A stretch of DNA of 15,307 nt from an uncultured Prevotella sp. (GTDB lineage Bacteria; Bacteroidota; Bacteroidia; Bacteroidales; Bacteroidaceae): assembly GCA_900551985.1 (NCBI GenBank), contig URYG01000058.1, positions 1 to 15,307 of the forward strand. Direction: 5' to 3'. This document shows positions 6,739 through 12,882 of this stretch, one piece after another. How positions within the stretch are numbered: position 1 is the stretch's first letter; each line of letters begins with the position of its first letter. The translations under genes and the position numbers were made by a program. The notes below the pieces were generated by a model, which saw nothing but the letters and a program-made list of their open reading frames with translations, was not told where the DNA came from and ran no database searches.

Positions 6739-6821
6739 ACAAAAAAACAGCAAAAATGAGACATTCCCGAAAAGAAATTTTAATAATTGATGTTATTTAA
6801 CTGTAAAGTATGGCAGAAAAT

Positions 6822-6852
6822 TTGGATGATTCAGATATTTAACGTATCTTTG
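6822..6852 (+). promoter_or_regulatory. carB promoter (Bacteroidetes -33/-7 type)
   Basis: TTG at 6822-6824 and TATCTTTG at 6845-6852 are separated by 20 bp, a close match to the Bacteroidetes primary-sigma consensus. The predicted start site near 6858 gives a 5' leader of about 110 nt, which contains the hairpin at 6867-6907. Confidence 0.75.
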
Positions 6853-6866
6853 CTGCCCGAAATAGT

Positions 6867-6907
6867 GTATCTACCTTAGTAATCAGACTAAGAAACTAAA
6901 TAGATAC
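6867..6907 (+). promoter_or_regulatory. Nested hairpin in the carB 5' leader
   Basis: Outer stem GTATCTA (6867-6873) pairs perfectly with 6901-6907. Inside it, CTTAGT (6875-6880) pairs with 6887-6892 around the loop AATCAG. The structure begins about 10 nt after the predicted start site, 63 nt before the ATG. It is AT-rich and has no adjoining U-run, so it is not an obvious attenuator. It matches no riboswitch that I recognise. Confidence 0.5.
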
Positions 6908-6969
6908 TAAACAAGACATTTTCAGAAGAGACTTTTTATTATTAAGAATAAACTTATAGTTATATAAAG

Positions 6970-9900
6970 ATGAAGAAACAGCTTAAGAAAGTCCTAGTTC
7001 TGGGTTCCGGTGCGTTGAAGATCGGCCAGGCAGGTGAGTTTGACTATTCCGGTTCGCAGGCTCTCAAGGCTTTGCGTGAGGAGGGTATTAGTTCCGTCCT
7101 TATCAATCCAAATGTTGCTACAATTCAGACGAGTGAAGGTATTGCTGACAAGGTTTATTTCTTGCCGGTGACACCTTTTTTTGTAACTGAAATCATCAAG
7201 AAGGAGCGCCCTGACGGCATTATGCTGGCCTGGGGTGGACAGACGGGTTTGAACGTTGGTACAGAACTCTACCTCAGTGGTGTGCTCAAGGAGTACGGCG
7301 TGGATGTGTTGGGTACCTCTGTAGAGGCTATCATGAACACGGAAGACCGCGACCTCTTCGTAAAGGAGCTTAACAAGGTTGACCTCAAGGTTCCAGTAAG
7401 CCACGCTTGCGAGAACATGGAGGAGGCTGTTGCTGCGGCACGCAACATCGGCTACCCTATCATGATCCGTTCTGCCTATGCGCTGGGTGGTCTCGGTTCT
7501 GGTGTCTGCAAGACTGAAGAGGAGTTTAAGGAGATTGCTGAATCTGCCTTCACTTTCGCACCTCAGGTGCTCGTTGAGGAGAGCCTGAAGGGATGGAAGG
7601 AGATTGAGTTCGAGTGCATCCGTGATGCGAACGACCGTTGCTTCACCGTTGCCTCTATGGAAAACTTCGACCCACTGGGTATCCACACCGGTGAGTCTAT
7701 CGTAGTGGCTCCTACCTGTTCTCTCACCGACGAGCAGGTGAAGATGTTGCAGGACATCGCCGTGAAGTGCGTGCGTCACCTCAACATCGTGGGTGAGTGC
7801 AACATCCAGTATGCTTTCAACGCTGAGACCAACGACTACCGTATCATCGAGATCAACGCTCGCTTGAGCCGTTCTTCTGCCCTCGCTTCTAAGGCTACCG
7901 GTTATCCGCTCGCCTTCGTTGCAGCTAAGATTGCCCTCGGTTATACACTCGACCAGATTGGCGAGATGGGTACTCCTAACTCAGCTTATGTGGCTCCATC
8001 ACTCGACTATATGATCTGTAAGATTCCTCGTTGGGACCTTACCAAGTTTGCCGGTGTAAGCCGCAAGATTGGTTCTTCCATGAAGTCTGTAGGCGAAATC
8101 ATGTCTATCGGCCGCTCATTCGAGGAAATGCTCCAGAAGGGTCTCCGTATGATTGGTCAGGGAATGCACGGTTTCGTTGGCAACGACCACACCAAGTTCG
8201 ACAACCTGGATGAGGAACTTTCTAATCCTACCGACCTCCGTATCTTCGCCATCGCCCAGGCTTTGGAGGAAGGCTACACCATCGAGCGCATCGAGGAGTT
8301 GACCAAGATTGACCCTTGGTTCATCGAGCGCATGAAGAATATCGTAGATTACAAGCATAAGCTTTCTGAATATAATACTTTGGAGGAGATTCCTGCTGAG
8401 GTATTGCGCGAGGCTAAGGTATTGGGCTTCTCTGACTTCCAGATTGGCCGCTTCGTATTGAAGACCAAGGATACCAATATGGAGAAGGAGGTGCTCGCAG
8501 TTCGTGATCTGCGTAAGAAGCAGAACATTCTGCCAGCCGTGAAGCGCATCCCTACGGTAGCTAGCGAGCATCCTGACCTCACCAACTATCTCTATATGAC
8601 TTACGCCGTAGAGGGTTACGACATCAACTACTACAAGAACGAGAAGTCTGTCATCGTTCTCGGTTCGGGTGCTTACCGCATCGGTTCTTCTGTAGAGTTC
8701 GACTGGTGTTCAGTAAACGCCATCAACACAGCCCGCAAGTTGGGTTACAAGTCAATCATGATCAACTACAACCCAGAGACTGTATCTACCGACTACGATA
8801 TGTGCGACCGTCTCTACTTCGATGAGCTTTCATTCGAGCGTGTACTCGATGTCATCGACCTGGAGTCACCACGTGGTGTGATTGTTTCTGTAGGTGGTCA
8901 GATTCCAAACAACCTGGCTATGAAGCTCCATCGCCAGTCTGTGCCAATCCTGGGTACATCTCCTGTCAACATCGACCGTGCCGAGAACCGTGGTAAGTTC
9001 TCTGCCATGCTCGATAAGCTGGGCATCGACCAGCCTAAGTGGAGCGCCCTCACCTCTATGGAGGATGTTCAGAAGTTCATCGACGAGGTAGGCTATCCTG
9101 TTCTCGTTCGTCCATCTTACGTTCTTTCCGGTGCAGCCATGAACGTTTGCCACGACGATGATGAGTTGCGTCGCTTCCTGGAGGCAGCTTCTGAGGTTTC
9201 CAAGGAGTACCCAGTGGTTATCTCTCAGTTTATGACAGAGACCAACGAGATCGAGTTCGACGGTGTGGCTCAGAATGGTGAGATTGTAGAGTATGGTATT
9301 TCAGAGCACGTAGAGTATGCGGGTGTTCACTCTGGCGACGCTACCATGACCTTCCCTGCTCAGCAGATTTCCTTCGCTACAGCCCGTCAGATCAAGAAGA
9401 TTTCACGTGCCATCGCCAAGGAGCTCAACATCTCTGGTCCTTTCAATATCCAGTACTTGGCTAAGGGTCGTGATGTAAAGGTGATCGAGTGTAACCTCCG
9501 TGCATCCCGTTCATTCCCATTCGTGAGCAAGGTATTGAAGCGCAACTTCATCGAGACAGCTACCCGCATCATGCTCGATGCTCCATATCAGAAGCCAGAC
9601 AAGTCTGCTTTCGATATCGACCGTATGGGTGTGAAGGCTTCACAGTTCTCATTCGCCCGTCTGCAGAACGCCGACCCAGTTTTGGGTGTGGATATGAGTT
9701 CTACCGGTGAGGTAGGTTGTATGGGTGATACTTTCGAGGAGGCATTGCTCAACTCATTGATTGCCACCGGCTACAAGATTCCTTCTAAGGAGAAGGGCAT
9801 CATGCTTTCAAGCGGTGGTGCGAAGGAGAAGGCTTCTCTGCTCGACGGTGCTCAGGCGCTGGTGAAGAACGGTTACACCATCTACGCTACAGCCGGCACA

Positions 9901-10200
9901 GCGAAGTTCCTGAACGAGAACAACGTGAAGGCTACAGCCGTAGGATGGCCTGATGAGGACCACAAGGATCTCCCTAACGTGATGGAGATGATTGCCGATC
10001 ACAAGTTCGACCTCATCGTCAACATCCCTAAGAATCACACCAAGCGTGAGCTCACCAATGGTTACAGAATCCGTCGTGGCGCCATCGACCACAACATTCC
10101 TCTGTTCACCAATGCCCGTCTTGCTTCCGCCTTCATCGAGGCATTCTGCACATTGAGCCAGGATCAGCTTCAGATCAAGAGCTGGCAGGAGTACGAGTAA
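6970..10200 (+). CDS. carB: Carbamoyl-phosphate synthase large subunit
   Basis: CarB makes carbamoyl phosphate from bicarbonate, ammonia (from the CarA glutaminase) and two ATP, feeding pyrimidine and arginine synthesis. The 1076-aa product has the full two-fold architecture. The first half starts KKVLVLGSGALKIGQAGEFDYSG and has an ATP-grasp loop at residues 167-178 (RSAYALGGLGSG). The central oligomerization region is about 405-555. The second half starts VIVLGSGAYRIGSSVEFDW and has its loop at 714-724 (RPSYVLSGAAM). An MGS-like allosteric domain begins near residue 943 and includes TAGTAKFL and NIPKNHTKRE. Length is close to the 1073 aa of the E. coli enzyme. It has its own promoter. Its usual partner carA is not adjacent and must be elsewhere. 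Repeats begin immediately after the stop codon. Confidence 0.97.
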   Translation: MKKQLKKVLVLGSGALKIGQAGEFDYSGSQALKALREEGISSVLINPNVATIQTSEGIADKVYFLPVTPFFVTEIIKKERPDGIMLAWGGQTGLNVGTELYLSGVLKEYGVDVLGTSVEAIMNTEDRDLFVKELNKVDLKVPVSHACENMEEAVAAARNIGYPIMIRSAYALGGLGSGVCKTEEEFKEIAESAFTFAPQVLVEESLKGWKEIEFECIRDANDRCFTVASMENFDPLGIHTGESIVVAPTCSLTDEQVKMLQDIAVKCVRHLNIVGECNIQYAFNAETNDYRIIEINARLSRSSALASKATGYPLAFVAAKIALGYTLDQIGEMGTPNSAYVAPSLDYMICKIPRWDLTKFAGVSRKIGSSMKSVGEIMSIGRSFEEMLQKGLRMIGQGMHGFVGNDHTKFDNLDEELSNPTDLRIFAIAQALEEGYTIERIEELTKIDPWFIERMKNIVDYKHKLSEYNTLEEIPAEVLREAKVLGFSDFQIGRFVLKTKDTNMEKEVLAVRDLRKKQNILPAVKRIPTVASEHPDLTNYLYMTYAVEGYDINYYKNEKSVIVLGSGAYRIGSSVEFDWCSVNAINTARKLGYKSIMINYNPETVSTDYDMCDRLYFDELSFERVLDVIDLESPRGVIVSVGGQIPNNLAMKLHRQSVPILGTSPVNIDRAENRGKFSAMLDKLGIDQPKWSALTSMEDVQKFIDEVGYPVLVRPSYVLSGAAMNVCHDDDELRRFLEAASEVSKEYPVVISQFMTETNEIEFDGVAQNGEIVEYGISEHVEYAGVHSGDATMTFPAQQISFATARQIKKISRAIAKELNISGPFNIQYLAKGRDVKVIECNLRASRSFPFVSKVLKRNFIETATRIMLDAPYQKPDKSAFDIDRMGVKASQFSFARLQNADPVLGVDMSSTGEVGCMGDTFEEALLNSLIATGYKIPSKEKGIMLSSGGAKEKASLLDGAQALVKNGYTIYATAGTAKFLNENNVKATAVGWPDEDHKDLPNVMEMIADHKFDLIVNIPKNHTKRELTNGYRIRRGAIDHNIPLFTNARLASAFIEAFCTLSQDQLQIKSWQEYE

Positions 10201-10287
10201 TCGCACGCGGGAATAATTTTAATCTCACGCGGGAATATTTTTTATTTCACGCAGGAATAATTTTAATCTCACGCGGGAATAATTTTT
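10201..10287 (+). repeat. 22-bp tandem repeat, four copies
   Basis: Units lie at 10201-10222, 10223-10244, 10245-10266 and 10267-10287 (last unit 21 bp). The shared core is CACGCGGGAATAATTTTAA, with a few substitutions per unit. The array starts at the first base after the carB stop codon. A fifth, diverged unit seems to begin at 10288 and change into the CGCAGATT repeats. There are no unique spacers, so it is not a CRISPR array. Confidence 0.92.
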
Positions 10288-10320
10288 CTCACGCAGATTT
10301 CGCAGATTACGCAGATTTTT
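10288..10320 (+). repeat. CGCAGATT short tandem repeat
   Basis: CGCAGATT occurs at 10292-10299, 10301-10308 and 10310-10317, giving a 9-bp period. A further copy lies at 10356-10363 and a one-mismatch copy at 10376-10383. I recall similar CACGCAGATTTCGCAGATT strings from other Bacteroidales intergenic regions, but have not checked. Confidence 0.85.
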
Positions 10321-10333
10321 TATTGCTGTATGG

Positions 10334-10349
10334 CAAAGCTTAAGCTTTG
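10334..10349. repeat. Perfect 16-bp palindrome
   Basis: CAAAGCTTAAGCTTTG is its own reverse complement. It overlaps the first unit of the 20-bp duplication by four bases. It could be a protein-binding site or part of the repeat mosaic. Confidence 0.7.
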
Positions 10350-10385
10350 TGATTCCGCAGATTTATTTGTGATTCCGCAAATTTA
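10346..10385 (+). repeat. 20-bp tandem duplication
   Basis: TTTGTGATTCCGCAGATTTA at 10346-10365 is followed at once by the same 20 bases with one change (G to A) at 10366-10385. Each unit contains a CGCARATT core, linking it to the preceding repeats. Confidence 0.9.
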
Positions 10386-10394
10386 TACGAATAT

Positions 10395-10472
10395 GCCCTG
10401 AACCAACGGTCACCGGCCGAAGGGAAAGGGCAGAAGCAAATTTCTGGCAGCACGCCCTGAAAGGGCAGAAGC
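10395..10472 (+). repeat. GCCCTGWAAGGGCARAAGC repeat units 1 (interrupted) and 2
   Basis: Unit 2 is intact at 10454-10472, with a small GCCCT/AGGGC self-complement. Unit 1 begins GCCCTGAA at 10395 and resumes with AAAGGGCAGAAGC at 10425-10437. About 22 bases lie in between, including most of CGGCCGAAGGGAAAG (10414-10428), a 15-mer also found at 534-548. Unit 3 and an inverted unit 4 form the large hairpin downstream. Confidence 0.75.
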
Positions 10473-10474
10473 TC

Positions 10475-10501
10475 CTAGCCCAGGGCAACACCCTGGGTTA
10501 G
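10475..10501. repeat. 11-bp GC-rich hairpin
   Basis: CTAGCCCAGGG (10475-10485) pairs with 10491-10501 around a CAACA loop, with one G-T pair. I recall similar AGCCCAGGGCAAC-type strings in intergenic DNA of several phyla. No U-run follows, so a terminator role is doubtful. Confidence 0.7.
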
Positions 10502-10509
10502 ATAACAAT

Positions 10510-10581
10510 CAGCAAAGTCGCCCTGTAAGGGCAAAAGCTTTAAATTCAAGAAGCTTTTGCTCTTACAGGGCGACTTTGTTG
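10510..10581. repeat. Large hairpin (about 31-bp stem, 10-nt loop) from inverted repeat units
   Basis: Bases 10513-10540 pair with 10551-10578, with a single C-to-T difference that becomes a G-U pair in plus-strand RNA. Three more pairs (one G-U) extend the stem to 10510 and 10581. The loop is 10541-10550. The arms contain repeat unit 3 (10520-10538) and the inverted unit 4 (10553-10571). No U-tract follows on either side, so classical termination is uncertain. Any transcript through it should form a long double-stranded stem. Confidence 0.88.
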
Positions 10582-10621
10582 CGGAATATTTTATCCATAC
10601 TGAATAGAAAAAGGAGGCGAA

Positions 10622-10681
10622 ATGATGGCTATCTCATTATTTTATTGTACCTTTGCAAACAGAAATAAGAATAAAGAATGA
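10622..10681 (+). CDS. Possible 18-19 codon leader ORF overlapping topB
   Basis: An ATG at 10622 and a second at 10625 open a frame of 19 or 18 codons (MMAISLFYCTFANRNKNKE). Its TGA at 10679-10681 overlaps the topB ATG as ATGA. A canonical AGGAGG at 10612-10617 lies 7 nt before the second ATG, which is notable because other genes here lack one. Against it, the likely topB -7 element (10648-10655) lies inside the frame, so the main transcript may not include the ORF. Coding status is uncertain. Confidence 0.3.
   Translation: MMAISLFYCTFANRNKNKE
10648..10655 (+). promoter_or_regulatory. topB -7 element
   Basis: TACCTTTG followed by C matches TAnnTTTG. The -33 position, 20 bp upstream, reads ATG rather than TTG. 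Transcription would start near 10661, leaving a leader of about 17 nt before the ATG at 10678. Confidence 0.6.
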
Positions 10682-12861
10682 TAGTTTGTATAGCAGAGAA
10701 ACCGAGCGTGGCTAAGGACATCGCCCGAATCATCGGGGCAACCACGGCGCGCGACGGTTATATGGAAGGTAATGGATACCAAGTAACATGGACTTTCGGC
10801 CACCTTTGTGAGCTGAAAGAACCGGATGATTATACTCCAATGTGGAAGCATTGGAGTCTTTCGGCGTTGCCGATGATTCCACAGCGCTTCGGCATCAAGC
10901 TCATCAACGATGAAGGCATCAAGAAGCAGTTTGCTACCATCGAAAAACTGATGCAGGCTGCCGACAGCATCATCAACTGCGGTGACGCCGGACAGGAAGG
11001 AGAGCTCATCCAGAGATGGGTGATGCAGAAGGCGCAGGCGAAATGCCCGGTCAAGAGACTGTGGATTTCATCCATGACCGATGAAGCCATCAAGCAGGGC
11101 TTTCAGGAGCTGAAAGACCAGACCGAATACCAGTCGCTCTATCTTGCCGGACTTTCCCGTGCCATCGGCGACTGGATTCTCGGTATGAACGCCACCCGAC
11201 TTTACACATTGAAATACGGTCAGAATCGACAGGTGCTCAGCATCGGTCGAGTGCAGACCCCTACCCTTGCCCTGATCGTAAACCGCCAGAAGGAAATCGA
11301 TAACTTCGTTTCCGAACCTTACTGGGTACTCGCCACCATCTATCGCGACACCCAGTTTACGGCTACCAGCGGCAAGTTTACCAGCAAGGAGGAAGGCGAG
11401 AAGGCTTTCAGCACCATCGCCGGCAAACCCTTTACCGTTACGGATGTAAGCAAGAAGAAGGGAAACGAGGCGCCCCCTCATCTCTACGACCTCACCTCGC
11501 TGCAGGTGGATTGCAACAAGAAGTTTGCCTACTCTGCCGACATCACGCTGAAACTCATCCAGAGTCTCTACGAGAAGAAGTACACCACTTATCCTCGTGT
11601 AGATACCCAGTTCCTCACAGACGATATCTATCCGAAATGTCCGCAGATTCTGAACGGAGTGAGCCAGGCAAAGATAGCCAGTCAGCAGAAATACCTCCCG
11701 CTCATCCAGCAGCTCGCAGCCACCGGCAAGAAGTTGCCGAAGAGCAAGAAGGTTTTCGATAACAGCAAGGTGACCGACCACCACGCCATCATCCCAACCG
11801 GAGTTCCGCCAACGGGACTCACCGATATGGAGGCGAATGTCTATGACCTCATCGCCAAGCGCTTCATCAGTGTGTTCTATCCCGATTGTAAGTTCTCTAC
11901 CACCACTGTATTGGGAGAAGTCATCAACGAGGATGGACCAAAGCCGGAGAAGATAGAGTTCAAGGTAAGCGGTAAGGAGATTCTCGAACCGGGCTGGCGA
12001 GTAGTCTATGCCAAGGATGTAAAGAATGCAGATGACGACGATGCAGATAATGCCAACGGAAACGACGGCGGAAATGCAGGCGACGGAAACGGAAACGGCG
12101 CCAAGAAGGAAGTGGTAGAAGAGCGAACCCTACCCTCTTTCGTAAAAGGCGAATCAGGAGAGCATCAGCCAACCCTGACGGAGAAATGGACCACGCCGCC
12201 TAAGTATTACACCGAGGCAACCCTGCTTCGTGCAATGGAGACTGCGGGTAAATTCGTAGAAGACGAGGAACTTCGTGCAGCTTTAAAAGAGAACGGAATC
12301 GGCCGTCCATCCTCCCGTGCCGGCATCATCGAAACCCTCTTCAAGCGCCACTACATCCGCCGCCAGCGCAAGAATCTGATGGCAACTCCAACGGGTATCG
12401 AACTCATCGACACCATCCATGAGGAACTTCTGAAGAGCTGTGAGCTGACCGGTATCTGGGAGAAGAAGCTCCGAGACATCGAGCACAAGACCTACGATCC
12501 TGCCGAATTCATCAACGGCTTGAAAGAGCAGATCAACCAGATTGTCATCGATGTTCTATCGGATAACAGCAGCCGAAGAGTCACCATCATGACGGAGGAA
12601 GATCTCAAGAAAAAGCCAGCGACCAAGAAAGCAACAGCCAAAAAGACACCAGCCAAGAAGAAGGATGCAGCAACAGAACAGAATGCAGCTCCTCAGAATG
12701 CAGCTCCTCAGAATGCAGCTCCTCAGGCTCCAGCCGACCCAATGGTAGGCAAACCTTGTCCGCTCTGCGGCAAGGGCGTCATCATCAAGGGCAAGACCGC
12801 CTATGGTTGCAGCAACTGGAAATCCGGCTGCCAATATCGCCAGCCATTCTCACAGATGTAA
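10678..12861 (+). CDS. topB: DNA topoisomerase III (type IA)
   Basis: Type IA topoisomerases cut one DNA strand through a tyrosine and decatenate replication and recombination intermediates. The 727-aa product has a TOPRIM domain with E7 (CIAEKPS) and D103-A-G-Q-E107, a catalytic-core RVQTPTLALI, and the active-site tyrosine Y305 in TTYPRVDTQFL. TPPKYYTEATLLRAMETAG and IGRPSSRAGIIETL are typical. The second Asp of the usual DxDxE motif is Gly here. Residues 450-475 are a low-complexity Asp/Asn/Gly insert. The tail has a Lys/Ala/Pro stretch (644-662, histone H1-like), three NAAPQ repeats, then a zinc-finger motif with C694, C697, C711 and C718. The ATG at 10678 gives MIVCIAEKPSVAKDIA, the normal start. 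No conjugation genes flank it, so a chromosomal role is likelier than a mobile one. Confidence 0.95.
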   Translation: MIVCIAEKPSVAKDIARIIGATTARDGYMEGNGYQVTWTFGHLCELKEPDDYTPMWKHWSLSALPMIPQRFGIKLINDEGIKKQFATIEKLMQAADSIINCGDAGQEGELIQRWVMQKAQAKCPVKRLWISSMTDEAIKQGFQELKDQTEYQSLYLAGLSRAIGDWILGMNATRLYTLKYGQNRQVLSIGRVQTPTLALIVNRQKEIDNFVSEPYWVLATIYRDTQFTATSGKFTSKEEGEKAFSTIAGKPFTVTDVSKKKGNEAPPHLYDLTSLQVDCNKKFAYSADITLKLIQSLYEKKYTTYPRVDTQFLTDDIYPKCPQILNGVSQAKIASQQKYLPLIQQLAATGKKLPKSKKVFDNSKVTDHHAIIPTGVPPTGLTDMEANVYDLIAKRFISVFYPDCKFSTTTVLGEVINEDGPKPEKIEFKVSGKEILEPGWRVVYAKDVKNADDDDADNANGNDGGNAGDGNGNGAKKEVVEERTLPSFVKGESGEHQPTLTEKWTTPPKYYTEATLLRAMETAGKFVEDEELRAALKENGIGRPSSRAGIIETLFKRHYIRRQRKNLMATPTGIELIDTIHEELLKSCELTGIWEKKLRDIEHKTYDPAEFINGLKEQINQIVIDVLSDNSSRRVTIMTEEDLKKKPATKKATAKKTPAKKKDAATEQNAAPQNAAPQNAAPQAPADPMVGKPCPLCGKGVIIKGKTAYGCSNWKSGCQYRQPFSQM
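12682..12726 (+). repeat. 15-bp in-frame tandem repeat in topB
   Basis: AATGCAGCTCCTCAG occurs three times without a mismatch (12682-12696, 12697-12711, 12712-12726). It encodes NAAPQ three times (residues 669-683) in the linker between the Lys-rich stretch and the zinc finger. Perfect identity suggests recent expansion and possible length variation between strains. Confidence 0.95.
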
Positions 12862-12882
12862 ATTCACGAATATAGAGGTATT

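Larger units (their letters stand above)
6658..6969. other. Divergent lutA / carB intergenic region (312 bp)
   Basis: AT-rich spacer between lutA (minus) and carB (plus). It holds a -7-like element for lutA near 6731, a near-consensus promoter for carB at 6822-6852, and a leader hairpin at 6867-6907. The core promoter elements of the two genes are about 80 bp apart, so a shared regulator site could lie in 6740-6820. I see no clear operator palindrome there. No protein-coding ORF is supported. Confidence 0.75.
10201..10677. other. carB-topB intergenic region (477 bp), a mosaic of repeats
   Basis: The spacer consists largely of repeats: a 22-bp tandem array, CGCAGATT repeats, a 16-bp palindrome, a 20-bp tandem duplication, GCCCTGWAAGGGCARAAGC units and two hairpins. 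It ends in a topB promoter and a possible 18-19 codon ORF. No longer gene is supported on either strand. Confidence 0.85.

Noticed and set aside
6867..6907. Known riboswitch or PyrR-type attenuator before carB
   Set aside because: The conserved elements of such RNAs are absent, and no terminator with a U-run follows.
10201..10287. CRISPR-like array
   Set aside because: The 22-bp units are directly adjacent without spacers, and no cas genes are present.
10510..10581. Simple rho-independent terminator of carB
   Set aside because: The hairpin is very strong but has no U-tract after it in either direction, and it is made of dispersed repeat units. Termination is possible but not supported enough to label it so.
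11068..11784. 238-codon minus-strand ORF opposite topB
   Set aside because: It lies entirely antisense to the conserved topoisomerase core and shows no recognisable motif.
10678..12861. topB as part of a conjugative element
   Set aside because: No mobilization, transfer, integrase or att-like sequence is nearby, and the flanking genes are chromosomal.
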